NCBI GenBank assembly: GCA_041399085.1
Contig: JAWKTM010000031.1
Span: 17,966-81,965 of the forward strand
Source of the DNA: JAWKTM01 sp041399085
GTDB lineage: Bacteria > Planctomycetota > Planctomycetia > Pirellulales > Pirellulaceae
Reading direction: 5' to 3'
DNA length: 64,000 bases
Part shown: one piece after another, positions 53,657-62,984 of the stretch
Layout: each line of letters opens with the position of its first letter
Numbering within the stretch: the first letter of the stretch is position 1
Program-made: the position numbers and the translations under genes
The notes under the pieces: model-generated
Seen by the model: the letters and a program-made list of their open reading frames with translations, nothing else
What the model was told of the DNA's origin: nothing
The model's database searches: none

Positions 53657-56281
53657 TTATGACGTGCTTAGCGCCGCCTCCAGCTTCTTCAGCCGTTCTT
53701 CCAATTCTCGATTCTTTTTGCGGAGCGACTCGGTTTCCTTGCGCAGGGAGTCGAATTCGGTCCGTTTGGCTTCCAGCTTTTCGATCGCCTCGTCGAACTC
53801 GCGAATCACGTACAACGACTCCTCGCGGTCGCGTCGCTGGCGAAGTGTGTCCAAGGCCGCGGGGTCGCCGATTTCGACGATCGCATCAATCGCCGCTCGA
53901 CGCACATCGCGGCGGCCGTTGCCGATTTGTTCGTGCAATCGTTCAATGATCGTGCCATCGTCCGGTTTCAGCCGCGCCAGGGCCGCCAGGATCGTCACGC
54001 GTCGTTGCGGCGATATCGAGCCGGCCAGCATTGCGGCGAGTTGCTCGGCAGCCGTTGTCGACTTGAGTTCGACCAAGCCGTCGCAGGCCGCTTTCAGCAC
54101 GACTTCGCGTTCGCTATCAAGCGGAAGCTGGTCGAGGAACGTCGGCTCACAACGATCTCGGTCGATCTTCAACAGCGACCGCAACGCTTCGGCCACGACG
54201 AAATACGAGCGGTCGCCGCCGATGGCCGTACGCAACGCGGCTCGCGAATCGTCGTGTGGATAACGAGCCAGCGAGGCCGCCGCTGCCCGCCGCACTTGAG
54301 CTTTCGTATCCACGGCCAGCGCCTCGATCAACGCTCGCCGCGGCACGTCGCCCGTTTCCTCGCGCAGCGTCTTGGCGGCTTCCTGACGCACGCCCCAAAA
54401 CGGATCTTGTTTCAGCGTCGTCGCCAGCGCCGCGGCTACGTCGTCATCCTTGGCGAATGGCTTCAAAGCCGCGACCGCGCGGACGCGGCACATCACATGT
54501 TCGTCGTTCGTCAATTGGTCCAGCAACTCTTCCTTGCTTTGCTCCGCCGTCAGCTCTTTGAGAATCCAATTGTTCGGGTCGAAACAAACGCGAGACGGTC
54601 GGCGATCGGCGGGAAAGTGAAACGTCTCTTCGGCCTTCGACACTTCGATCCGCTTCACTTGCGATTCGGTGCCCCAAGCCAGCTCGATCTCGACCGGCGT
54701 GCGGAACAGCGGCGTCGTCTCGTCGACTTTCTGCGTTTGTTTGACCGTCACCGTCACTTGCCCAGCCGCTTCGTCCCATCGCCACGCGACATGGAATTGT
54801 GGATGGCCCGCGTGATAGATCCATTGGTCAAAGAACCAGTTCAGCGTTTCCCCGGTCGATTCCTCGATGGCGATTCGCAGATCGGCCGTTTCCACCGTGC
54901 GATGTTGATTCACGGTCACATAGTGGTTGATCGCTCGCCAAAACCTCTCATCACCCAGCACAAACCGCAGCATATGCAGCACGCGGCCACCTTTGGGATA
55001 CGAATGCCGGTCGAACATATTGCTCGGTTCGTTGTATTGATAGCTAACAATCGGCCGCACATATCGCTTGGACTCGCCTAAATACGAGTCCGTGTCGCCC
55101 TGCCCATCCCAAGTGGCTTCGTTCCAGCCTTCGTCGTGTTCGGTCCACAGATTGGCGAAGTAAGTCGCGAAACTCTCGTTCAACCACAACTCGCCCCAAT
55201 CCTTACATGTGAGTAAATCGCCAAACCACTGATGGGCCAATTCATGGGCCACTAGATTGACGCTCGACACATCCAGATGAGCCCGCGCGTCGTGTAACGT
55301 ACTAAGATTCAAAGTCGTCGCCGACGTATGTTCCATCCCACCCCAGTTGTATTCGTCGACGCAGATTTGTGCGTACTTCGGCCACGGATAAGCGACGCCG
55401 ATTTTTTGGGAGAAGAACTGCATCATGCCCGGCGTCTTCTCGAACGAACGTGGCGCGTCGGCCAAGCGACCGCGCGGCACATAAGACGTAACCGGCACTT
55501 CGCCCCATTTCTGTTCATAGGCTTCGAAATCACCCACGACGACCGACATCAGATAAGGGACGTGCGTTTGTTGTTGAGTCCAATGCCAAGTCTTTGTGCC
55601 ATCGCCATTGTCGGTGGTATTTGCAAGCGAACCGTTCGACAAAACGAACAGCCCGGCCGGCGCGGTCGCCACGATTTCGCTCGTCAGTCGATCGTTGGGC
55701 GAATCGAAGCAGGGATACCAGTAGCGGGCGTATTCGGGTTCGCTCTGAGTCCAAACCATTTTGGGCTGATCTGGCTCATGTTTGTCGGGGATCACGAAGT
55801 GGGCTCCGTGCCGCGGTTGGCGAACTTCATAGCGGATGGCGATCGTCGTGGTTTCGCCGAACGCCAGTTCGCGATCGAGGTCGATTTCCAGTTGCTGCTT
55901 CCGCGAACGGTGTTTCAGAGCGACGGGCTCGCCCTCGTTCGGCAAGCGTTCGACATCGACAATCTTCATCTCGGCCGCATCCAGCGTCAGTGTCTTCAGC
56001 GGCTTGAACGGCGCGAACCGAATCGTGGCACGGCCGTCGATCGCCTGCGCGTCCAAGTCGAATCGCAAATCCAGCCGAATGTGCTGCTGGTCGACTTCTC
56101 GCGTGCGAATCGATCGCGGTGCGGTCGTAAACGGACCACGTCGATCTTGAGCCGCCGTCGGTTGCTCGCTGATTCCGGCGAACAACGCCGCCGACACGAG
56201 CAAACATGTCGTGAGCCGGAGAAGAAGCGAAACGCAGTGCGCGCGGAACGTTGGTCGACGACAACTCAGCGGACGAATCAT
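53657..56281 (-). CDS. secreted M1 family aminopeptidase with HEAT-like repeats
   Basis: The start at ATG 56281 (MIRPLSCRRPTFRAHCVSLL) gives 874 residues with a signal peptide (LLRLTTCLLVSAALFAGISE). The N-terminal beta domain is followed by the catalytic domain: exopeptidase motif WGGMEHTSATT (GAMEN-type with His for Asn) and the zinc site HELAHQWFGDLL with the third ligand in LWLNESFATYFANLWTE. Residues from about 560 form alpha-helical HEAT/armadillo-like repeats (VRRAAAASLARYPHDDSRAA, RRVTILAALARLKPDDGTII). The end is a charged coiled coil (LRKETESLRKKNRELEERLK). It cleaves N-terminal residues from peptides outside the cytoplasm. It is divergent from the DUF1501 gene. Confidence 0.9.
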   Translation of the reverse strand: MIRPLSCRRPTFRAHCVSLLLRLTTCLLVSAALFAGISEQPTAAQDRRGPFTTAPRSIRTREVDQQHIRLDLRFDLDAQAIDGRATIRFAPFKPLKTLTLDAAEMKIVDVERLPNEGEPVALKHRSRKQQLEIDLDRELAFGETTTIAIRYEVRQPRHGAHFVIPDKHEPDQPKMVWTQSEPEYARYWYPCFDSPNDRLTSEIVATAPAGLFVLSNGSLANTTDNGDGTKTWHWTQQQTHVPYLMSVVVGDFEAYEQKWGEVPVTSYVPRGRLADAPRSFEKTPGMMQFFSQKIGVAYPWPKYAQICVDEYNWGGMEHTSATTLNLSTLHDARAHLDVSSVNLVAHELAHQWFGDLLTCKDWGELWLNESFATYFANLWTEHDEGWNEATWDGQGDTDSYLGESKRYVRPIVSYQYNEPSNMFDRHSYPKGGRVLHMLRFVLGDERFWRAINHYVTVNQHRTVETADLRIAIEESTGETLNWFFDQWIYHAGHPQFHVAWRWDEAAGQVTVTVKQTQKVDETTPLFRTPVEIELAWGTESQVKRIEVSKAEETFHFPADRRPSRVCFDPNNWILKELTAEQSKEELLDQLTNDEHVMCRVRAVAALKPFAKDDDVAAALATTLKQDPFWGVRQEAAKTLREETGDVPRRALIEALAVDTKAQVRRAAAASLARYPHDDSRAALRTAIGGDRSYFVVAEALRSLLKIDRDRCEPTFLDQLPLDSEREVVLKAACDGLVELKSTTAAEQLAAMLAGSISPQRRVTILAALARLKPDDGTIIERLHEQIGNGRRDVRRAAIDAIVEIGDPAALDTLRQRRDREESLYVIREFDEAIEKLEAKRTEFDSLRKETESLRKKNRELEERLKKLEAALSTS

Positions 56282-56473
56282 GGTGAGCACTTCGTGGTTG
56301 AGAAAACGGGGGCGAAAACTCGGCGGCCGCGGCCAAGCGGCGATGTCGAAACGGGACGGAATCGCCACGGCGGACGCACTATCTTACCATGCCTTGTGGA
56401 ACGGCGGCGACAACTGCTGTTATGATGGAACCGGCGATAACCCGTTTACCGCTCCCGCCTGAGGAATCCATTG

Positions 56474-57967
56474 ATGCCCACACATTCCCGCCAGAAAGCC
56501 CACCACTTGTCATCCCACGCCGCGAATCCCTGGAACCGCCGACAGATGCTGGCCCGAGCCGGCGGTGGCCTGGGGCTGTTGGGGCTTGCGTCACTGTTGA
56601 ACGACGACGGCTTGCTGTCGACCGCGCGAGCCGAATCGGCCGGCGCCGCGCTGAATCCACTCGCGCCCAAGGTGGCTCATTTTCCGGCCAAGGCGAAAAG
56701 CGTCATTTGGCTGTTCATCAACGGCGGGCCCAGCCACGTCGATACATGGGACTACAAGCCGGAGCTGGCGAAGCGCGACGGCCAAGACTTGCCGGGCTTC
56801 GACAAGTTCACCGGGTTCTTCGCCAATGCCGTCGGTGGTTTGATGAAATCGCCGTTTGAGTTTCGCCAGCACGGCGAGTCCGGCAAATGGATCTCGGACA
56901 TTTTTCCGAACTTGTCGAAGCACGTCGATAAGATGGCGTTCATCCACTCGGGCTTCACGAAGTCGAACAATCACAGCCCCGCGTTGTTCATGATGAACAC
57001 GGGCTTCACACAGATGGGACATCCCTGCGTCGGTTCGTGGGTCACTTACGGCTTGGGCAGCGAGAGCCGCGATCTGCCGGCGTTTGTCGTGATGTCCGAT
57101 CCGCTCGGCCGTGGGCTGCCGAAGGGATATTCGTTGAACTGGGGCGCGGGGTTCATTCCCAGCGTCTATCAAGGCACGTGGTTCAAGCCGCAGGGCGACC
57201 CGATCGACAACTTGAATCGGCCGGCCGAGCTGAACGATCAGCGGCAACGAGCTCAGTTGGATTTGCTCTCGCAGCTCAACGGACTGCATCAAGATCGCCA
57301 TCCGGCCGAACAGGAATTGGCCGCGCGGATCGAGAGTTTCGAGCTGGCTTATCGCATGCAGTCCGCCGCGCCCGAAGCGCTGGACATCGACAGCGAGCCG
57401 GAACATATTCGCGCGCTGTACGGGGTCGAGGAAAAGCAGTGCAGCCACTTCGCCAAGCAATGCTTGATCGCCCGGCGGATGGTCGAACGAGGCGTGCGCT
57501 TCGTGCAGATTTATTCGGGCGGCATGGAGAATCAACGAAGCTGGGACGGCCACAACGACATCAAGGGGAACCATACACAGTTTGCCGGCGAGACGGATCA
57601 GCCGATTGCCGCGTTGCTCGAAGACTTGGCTCAACGCGGACTGTTGGATGAAACGCTGGTCGTGTGGGGCGGCGAGTTCGGTCGGTTGCCGATCGCTCAA
57701 AAATCCGAGAAGCCGGGCCGCGATCACAATCCCCACGCGTTCACTTTCTGGCTAGCGGGTGGCGGCGTGAAGGCTGGCACCTCTTACGGCGCCACGGATG
57801 ATGTCGGCTTCAAGGCTGTTGAGAACCCGGTCGAAGTTCACGACCTGCACGCCACGATCTTGCATCTGCTGGGCTTGGATCACAAGCGATTGACGTACAA
57901 CTTCAACGGCCGCGAGTTCCGCTTGACCGACGTGGCCGGCAATGTGATTCACGACGTGATCGCTTAG
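56474..57967 (+). CDS. DUF1501 domain protein with twin-arginine signal
   Basis: ATG 56474 is used; GAGGA at 56461 is a fitting ribosome site. 497 residues. Twin-arginine signal NRRQMLARAGGGLGLLGLAS, then LFINGGPSHVDTWDYKPELA, SHVDKMAFIHSG-type segment (KHVDKMAFIHSGFTKSNNHS), VGSWVTYGLGSESRDLPAFV, ECSHFAKQCLIARRMVERG-like core (CSHFAKQCLIARRMVERGV) and WGGEFGRLPIAQKSEKPGRD, ending FNGREFRLTDVAGNVI. It is the same family as 1033-2511. The DUF1549/1553 gene follows 90 bp later. It is probably exported folded by Tat; its substrate is unknown. Confidence 0.92.
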   Translation: MPTHSRQKAHHLSSHAANPWNRRQMLARAGGGLGLLGLASLLNDDGLLSTARAESAGAALNPLAPKVAHFPAKAKSVIWLFINGGPSHVDTWDYKPELAKRDGQDLPGFDKFTGFFANAVGGLMKSPFEFRQHGESGKWISDIFPNLSKHVDKMAFIHSGFTKSNNHSPALFMMNTGFTQMGHPCVGSWVTYGLGSESRDLPAFVVMSDPLGRGLPKGYSLNWGAGFIPSVYQGTWFKPQGDPIDNLNRPAELNDQRQRAQLDLLSQLNGLHQDRHPAEQELAARIESFELAYRMQSAAPEALDIDSEPEHIRALYGVEEKQCSHFAKQCLIARRMVERGVRFVQIYSGGMENQRSWDGHNDIKGNHTQFAGETDQPIAALLEDLAQRGLLDETLVVWGGEFGRLPIAQKSEKPGRDHNPHAFTFWLAGGGVKAGTSYGATDDVGFKAVENPVEVHDLHATILHLLGLDHKRLTYNFNGREFRLTDVAGNVIHDVIA

Positions 57968-58057
57968 TTGTCGCCCGAACCACATGGGATTTTTGCCGCG
58001 ATACGAACGGCAAGACGTTCGGACGCCCCGCTTGTACACGGAAGCAAAGTTTGAATC

Positions 58058-60334
58058 ATGCAGCATCGAACTATTCTTGCCGCAAGGATCGTTGCCGTTC
58101 TTGGAGTCGCCGCGTTGTTGGCGAGCGGCTCCCGAATTGCTGCCGGCGAATCGCAAGCGACGGCGGAAGGTGGGCCGCGGGTCGCTTCGCCGCCTGATTT
58201 TCGCACCGATGTGATGGCCGTGTTTTCCAAATCCGGCTGCAACATGGGAGCTTGTCACGGCAATCAAAACGGCAAGGGCGGGTTCTTTCTTTCGCTGCGA
58301 GGTCAGGATGCCAAGTTCGATTACCGCTCGGCGACGCGTCAGTTTTCCTCGCGGCGAGTCAACCCGTTTGACGCCGAGCGGAGTTTGCTGCTGCTCAAGG
58401 CGGCGGGCAAGGTGGCTCATCAAGGCGGCGTGCGGTTTCGCGAGGACGACATCGAGTACCAGATTCTTCGCGACTGGATTGCCGCAGGGGCCCCGAATTC
58501 CACGAGCGACGCTCCGCGTGTCGAGCGAATCGAGGTCGAGCCGAGCGAGCAGATTTTGATTGAACCAGCCGATAGCGTGGCGATTCGCGTGACGGCGTTT
58601 CTGTCCGATGGGACGCAGCGAGATGTGACGCGGCTGGCCTGTTACGAACCGTCGAATTTGGCGGCCGAAGTCGATCGCGACGGCATCGCGCGGCGGCAGG
58701 CGTTTGGCGAATCTACCGTGATGGTTCGCTATCTGAATCATCAAGCCCCGGTGCGGTTGGCGTTCGTGCCGGCGCGACCGGACTTTGCCTGGAGCGATCC
58801 GCCGGCCGAGAATTTCATCGATTCGCTGATCTACGACAAGCTGCGAGCGTTGCACGTGAACCCGTCGGACTTGTGCGATGACACGGTGTTCATGCGGCGG
58901 GCTTATCTGGATACGCTCGGCATCTTGCCGACAGCCGACGAAGCCCGTGCGTTCGTCGCCGACTCGCACCCTCGTAAACGAGCCGCATTGATCGACACGC
59001 TGCTCGCTCGCCCCGAGTTCGCCGATCACTGGGCGCTGAAATGGTCGGATATCCTTCGCAACGAAGAGAAGGTGCTGGACGCCACAGGCGTGGAAAAGTT
59101 TCATGCGTGGATCCGACAGAGCATCGCCGAAGCCAAACCGCTCGACCAGTTCGTCGCGGAAATGGTCGCCGCCCGAGGCAGCACGTATGAGAACCCGCCG
59201 GCCAATTACTATCGAGCCAACCGTGATCCATCAACACGTGGCGAGACGACCGCCCGGCTGTTTTTGGGTGTACGGCTGCAATGTGCTCGTTGCCACAATC
59301 ATCCTTTTGATCGGTGGACTCAAGACGACTATTACTCGTGGGCCGCGCTATTCGCCCGTGTGGATTATGAGATCGTCGAGAACAAGCGAACGGACAAGAA
59401 TGACAAGAATGAGTATGTCGGCGAGCAGATCGTGTTGGTGAAAGACGAAGGCGAGGTGCAAAACCCGGCTCGCAAGGCCACGGCTGTTCCCGCCTTTCTA
59501 GGCGGGGCGACTCCCGAGTTTGAAAAGCAAGCCGATCGTTTGCCGCCGCTCGCCGAATGGTTGACCGCCGAGCAGAACGAGTTGTTCGTGAAGTCCCAGG
59601 TCAACTTCATTTGGTATCACCTAATGGGACGTGGATTGGTGGACCCGATCGACGATTTTCGAGCTACTAATCCGGCTGTTAATCCACCGCTGCTGGATGC
59701 TTTGTCTGCCGAATTGATCGCCGCGAATTTCGATCTCCGTCATATGGTACGGATGATTATGAATTCGCGAGTCTATCAACTCTCGACCGAACCGAATGAT
59801 ACAAACTTGGAGGATGAGAGTAACTTTTCGCGAGCGCTCGTGCGGCGTCTGTCGGCCGAACAACTACTGGATGCTCAATCGCAGGTAGTCGGCGTTTCGC
59901 CGCGGTTCAATGGTTATCCAGCGGGAACGCGAGCCGGGCAGATCGCGGGCGTGCATCGTGTGAAGCCGCGTTCCAAGCCCCCAGCGACGGCGACCGCTTT
60001 CATGTCGTTTGGCAAGCCCAGAACGTTGTTGGCCTGCGAATGCGAACGCTCGAATGAAACCTCACTCAGCCACGCGTTGATGCTGATTAGCGACGAAGGA
60101 TTACAGCAGCGGCTGACACAACCTCAAGGCTTCGCGGCCCGCCTGGCTGCCAGCTCACTAGACCACGCTGGCGTGATCGACGAACTGTTTTGGACGGCGC
60201 TCAGCCGCCCGCCGCATGCGGATGAACTAGCGGCGGCGCTGGAACTTTTCCAGCGAGTTGAAGATCGCGCTAGCGCCGTGCAAGATTTGACTTGGGCTTT
60301 GTTGAACGCCAAAGAGTTTATCTTTCGCCGTTAG
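58058..60334 (+). CDS. DUF1549/DUF1553 (PSCyt2-PSD1) protein with Ig-like domain
   Basis: 758 residues with a signal peptide (ILAARIVAVLGVAALLASGS). The N-terminal cytochrome-like block has SGCNMGACHGNQNGKGGFFL, a C-x4-C-H motif instead of C-x2-C-H. A BIG2-like Ig domain follows (VAIRVTAFLSDGTQRDVTRL). DUF1549: NFIDSLIYDKLRALHVNPSD, RRAYLDTLGILPTADEARAF and LQCARCHNHPFDRWTQDDYY with a CxxCH. DUF1553: NFIWYHLMGRGLVDPIDDFR and a final LTWALLNAKEFIFRR, the family's usual end. The DUF1501 gene precedes it. A secreted redox or polymer-degradation role is inferred. Confidence 0.92.
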   Translation: MQHRTILAARIVAVLGVAALLASGSRIAAGESQATAEGGPRVASPPDFRTDVMAVFSKSGCNMGACHGNQNGKGGFFLSLRGQDAKFDYRSATRQFSSRRVNPFDAERSLLLLKAAGKVAHQGGVRFREDDIEYQILRDWIAAGAPNSTSDAPRVERIEVEPSEQILIEPADSVAIRVTAFLSDGTQRDVTRLACYEPSNLAAEVDRDGIARRQAFGESTVMVRYLNHQAPVRLAFVPARPDFAWSDPPAENFIDSLIYDKLRALHVNPSDLCDDTVFMRRAYLDTLGILPTADEARAFVADSHPRKRAALIDTLLARPEFADHWALKWSDILRNEEKVLDATGVEKFHAWIRQSIAEAKPLDQFVAEMVAARGSTYENPPANYYRANRDPSTRGETTARLFLGVRLQCARCHNHPFDRWTQDDYYSWAALFARVDYEIVENKRTDKNDKNEYVGEQIVLVKDEGEVQNPARKATAVPAFLGGATPEFEKQADRLPPLAEWLTAEQNELFVKSQVNFIWYHLMGRGLVDPIDDFRATNPAVNPPLLDALSAELIAANFDLRHMVRMIMNSRVYQLSTEPNDTNLEDESNFSRALVRRLSAEQLLDAQSQVVGVSPRFNGYPAGTRAGQIAGVHRVKPRSKPPATATAFMSFGKPRTLLACECERSNETSLSHALMLISDEGLQQRLTQPQGFAARLAASSLDHAGVIDELFWTALSRPPHADELAAALELFQRVEDRASAVQDLTWALLNAKEFIFRR

Positions 60335-60361
60335 ACATCCTTTTTCTTAAGGTGGATTCGT

Positions 60362-61444
60362 ATGTCATCTTCCCTATCAGCCGGAATTGTCCGACGCCTG
60401 ATTCTGTCGGCGACCGCTGTTTGTCTCAGCATGGTATGTGCCTCGTATGCGTGGGCCGGGGCCAAAGATGGCCGGTTGGACATTTACTGGATTGATGTCG
60501 AAGGGGGCGGAGCCACATTGATCGTCACTCCGGCTGGCGAATCGATTCTGATTGACACGGGAAATCCAGGTTTACGGGACGCGAATCGGATCGTGCAAAC
60601 GGCGACCCAAGCTGCCAAATTGCGTCGCATCGACCATTTGATCACGACGCATTACCACCGCGATCATTACGGCGGGGCCGAGACGTTGTCCCGGCTGATG
60701 CCCATCGGACACGTGTGGGATAACGGAACTTTTGAAGGCATGCCCGACAATCCGGGGCAAGCTTACTTCGAATTCAAATGCGAGCAGCGTCATGTGATCA
60801 ACCCGGGCGACGCGATTCCACTGGCTCAAACCAAGGGGGACGGCCCGGCCTTGCGTCTGCAATGTTTGGCCGCTCGCAAGCAGTTCGTCGCGCCGGAAAA
60901 GGTTGCCGCTAAATCCAATCAGGAAGCCGAGTCGTTGCACACTCCCAAGGATCGCGATGGGTCCGATAACGCGAATAGTGTCGTGATGCTGCTATCGTTC
61001 GGCGACTTCGAATTCTTGGACGCGGGCGACTTGACTTGGAACCAGGAAAAGAACCTCGTCCATCCTTTTAATTTGCCGGGCGAGGTCGATGTCTATCAGG
61101 TGACGCATCACGGCTTGGACAGCAGCAATAATCCCATTGTGCTGAAGTCGGTTCAGCCGCGCGTGGCGATCATGAACAACGGTTCGACCAAGGGTTGCTT
61201 GCCCGAGGTCTATCACAACCTGACAACCACCAAGTCGATTGAAGCGATCTATCAGGTCCACAAAAACCTGCGACCAGATGGCGCGATGAACAATGTGCCC
61301 GACGAATACATTGCGAATCACTCGGCCCAGTGCGAAGGAAACCGCGTCCAGCTTTCCGTGGCCAGCGATTCGCGGTCTTACATCGTCAGTATTCCGGCGA
61401 ATGGACACGAGCGGGAATTCGCGACTAAGGCGACCGGCAGATAA
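60362..61444 (+). CDS. secreted MBL-fold metallohydrolase (ComEC-like beta-lactamase domain)
   Basis: 360 residues with a signal peptide (LILSATAVCLSMVCASYAWA). The metallo-beta-lactamase opening is LDIYWIDVEGGGATLIVTPA and ESILIDTGNPG; the metal motif is ITTHYHRDHYGGAETL, with the HxHxDH order altered (H-Y-H-R-D-H is present). Further metal residues lie in EFLDAGDLTWNQEKNL and VYQVTHHGLDSSNNPIVLKS. It likely hydrolyses an ester or phosphodiester outside the cytoplasm; the substrate is unknown. The last codons and the TAA stop lie inside the palindromic repeat copy B, so the C-terminus (ATKATGR) is repeat-derived. It starts 27 bp after the DUF1553 gene. Confidence 0.88.
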   Translation: MSSSLSAGIVRRLILSATAVCLSMVCASYAWAGAKDGRLDIYWIDVEGGGATLIVTPAGESILIDTGNPGLRDANRIVQTATQAAKLRRIDHLITTHYHRDHYGGAETLSRLMPIGHVWDNGTFEGMPDNPGQAYFEFKCEQRHVINPGDAIPLAQTKGDGPALRLQCLAARKQFVAPEKVAAKSNQEAESLHTPKDRDGSDNANSVVMLLSFGDFEFLDAGDLTWNQEKNLVHPFNLPGEVDVYQVTHHGLDSSNNPIVLKSVQPRVAIMNNGSTKGCLPEVYHNLTTTKSIEAIYQVHKNLRPDGAMNNVPDEYIANHSAQCEGNRVQLSVASDSRSYIVSIPANGHEREFATKATGR

Positions 61445-61543
61445 ATAATACCAGCACGCGGCGCAAGCAAGTGAATTCGCCGACACACTCGCAGGCGCGT
61501 CGTGCTCGCGTTTCGTTATATTCTCATCTGCCGGTCGACTAAA
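61424..61543. repeat. palindromic intergenic element, copy B
   Basis: This is the reverse-complement relative of the element at 6902-7020. Its left end ggcgaccggcagat and right end atctgccggtcgac are inverted repeats. The core ccagcacgcggcgcaag to gcgcgtcgtgctc matches copy A with about three differences in 56 bases. The left end overlaps the last codons and stop of the MBL-fold gene; the right end is about 34 bp before the next ATG. It can fold as one long hairpin and might end or process the transcript between the two genes. Confidence 0.8.
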
Positions 61544-61576
61544 TCGTTTTGGATTCGCCTATCAGGAAGGTCATCC

Positions 61577-62944
61577 ATGTTTTCCATAACAGACATCAGC
61601 CGTCGACGGGCCTTGCAAATCGGCGGCTTGGGAATGTTAGGACTGACGTTGCCCAAGATTTTGGGTGGCGCCGAAAGTTCGCCGCGAGTTCGGCCGCGAG
61701 CTAAGTCGGTCATTTTTCTGTTTCAGTGGGGCGGTCCCAGCCACATTGATATGTTCGACATGAAGCCGAACGCTCCGGAAGACGTGCGAAGTCCGTATGC
61801 CACGATTTCGACCAGTGCGCCGGATATCCAAATCTGTGAACACTTGCCGGAAATGGCCAAGTGGATGCATCGCGTCACGCTGATTCGCAGCGTGACGCAT
61901 ACAATGAAGAACCACGCCTCGGCGGGCTACTACGCGTTGTCCGGACATGCTCCGCCAAGCGACGATCAGCGGCTTCGCGATTCGTTGGACTTGTACCCGG
62001 CGTATGGCAGTGTGGTCGATCACCTGATGCCGAACACGAACGGAATGCCCACGTTTGTCGCTTATCCGCATGTGGTTCGCGACGGCAGCATCGTGCCAGC
62101 TCAACATGCCAGTTTCCTGGGGAAAGCCCACGATCCGCTGCGGTTTCTGGAGGATCCCAACTCGCCGAATTTCCGCCTGCCCGAGCTCAGCCTGCCCAGC
62201 GGATTGTCGATCGACCGCGTTCAGAATCGACGCGAGTTGCAAGGGATCATCGATCGCCAAACTCGGTTGCTGGAATACTCGGGCGAGGCTCGTGGCTTTG
62301 ACAACTATTATGAGAAGGCGATTGGGATGTTGACGTCCGACGAAGTGCGGCGGGCGTTTGACCTGGCAGCGGAACCGGCCGAGTTGCGAGATCGCTATGG
62401 CCGCACGAACTACGGCCAGAGCTGCCTGCTCGCTCGTCGGTTGGTCGAATCCGGTGTGAAGTTCGTCAATGTTTACTTCTCGAACAGTATTGGTGGCCGA
62501 CGAGTTGACGAAGGTGGTTGGGACACGCACGGCTTCGACAACACCCGGATGTACAAGATCGTCGATAAATACCATCTGCCGATTACCGATCGTACGCTGC
62601 CCACATTGTTGGACGACTTGGATCAACGTGGCCTCTTGGACGAGACGCTTGTATTGTGGATGGGGGAATTCGGTCGGACCCCAAAGATCAATCAAAACGA
62701 AAGTCGCGATCATTGGCCCCAGTGTTATACGGTGCTAATGGCCGGTGGCGGAGTTAAAGGAGGCTATGTGTACGGATCATCCGATTCGCATGCCATGTAT
62801 CCTGACGAACATCCGGTTCGCCCCGAGGATTTAGCCGCCACCCTGTTTTATTTGTTGGGAATTTCCCCCACGACGGAATTGCGAGACCGCGACAACCGCC
62901 CGCTTCCGGTCGGTGGCCGGCCGATTTTCGATGTGATGGTCTAG
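61577..62944 (+). CDS. DUF1501 domain protein with twin-arginine signal
   Basis: ATG 61577 has a strong ribosome site (AGGAAGG, 61563-61569); the earlier in-frame ATG lies in the repeat and is rejected. 455 residues. Tat-type signal SRRRALQIGGLGMLGLTLPK, then LFQWGGPSHIDMFDMKPNAP, HRVTLIRSVTHTMKNHASAG, GQSCLLARRLVESGVKFVNV and LWMGEFGRTPKINQNESRDH, ending PVGGRPIFDVMV. It is the third DUF1501 protein in the window and the most divergent (VTHTMKNHASAG indicates the subgroup with a short N-terminus). The ThuA gene follows 40 bp later, so an operon is likely. Confidence 0.92.
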   Translation: MFSITDISRRRALQIGGLGMLGLTLPKILGGAESSPRVRPRAKSVIFLFQWGGPSHIDMFDMKPNAPEDVRSPYATISTSAPDIQICEHLPEMAKWMHRVTLIRSVTHTMKNHASAGYYALSGHAPPSDDQRLRDSLDLYPAYGSVVDHLMPNTNGMPTFVAYPHVVRDGSIVPAQHASFLGKAHDPLRFLEDPNSPNFRLPELSLPSGLSIDRVQNRRELQGIIDRQTRLLEYSGEARGFDNYYEKAIGMLTSDEVRRAFDLAAEPAELRDRYGRTNYGQSCLLARRLVESGVKFVNVYFSNSIGGRRVDEGGWDTHGFDNTRMYKIVDKYHLPITDRTLPTLLDDLDQRGLLDETLVLWMGEFGRTPKINQNESRDHWPQCYTVLMAGGGVKGGYVYGSSDSHAMYPDEHPVRPEDLAATLFYLLGISPTTELRDRDNRPLPVGGRPIFDVMV

Positions 62945-62984
62945 TGTTTGACGCCGCTTAATTCGTATCTAAAGGAACCCTAAT

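Noticed and set aside
53927..55081. Long plus-strand open frame opposite the M1 peptidase
   Set aside because: Shadow of a strongly supported gene; composition is unnatural.
61502..61576. Longer N-terminus for the third DUF1501 protein
   Set aside because: Lies in palindromic copy B; the strong ribosome site serves ATG 61577.
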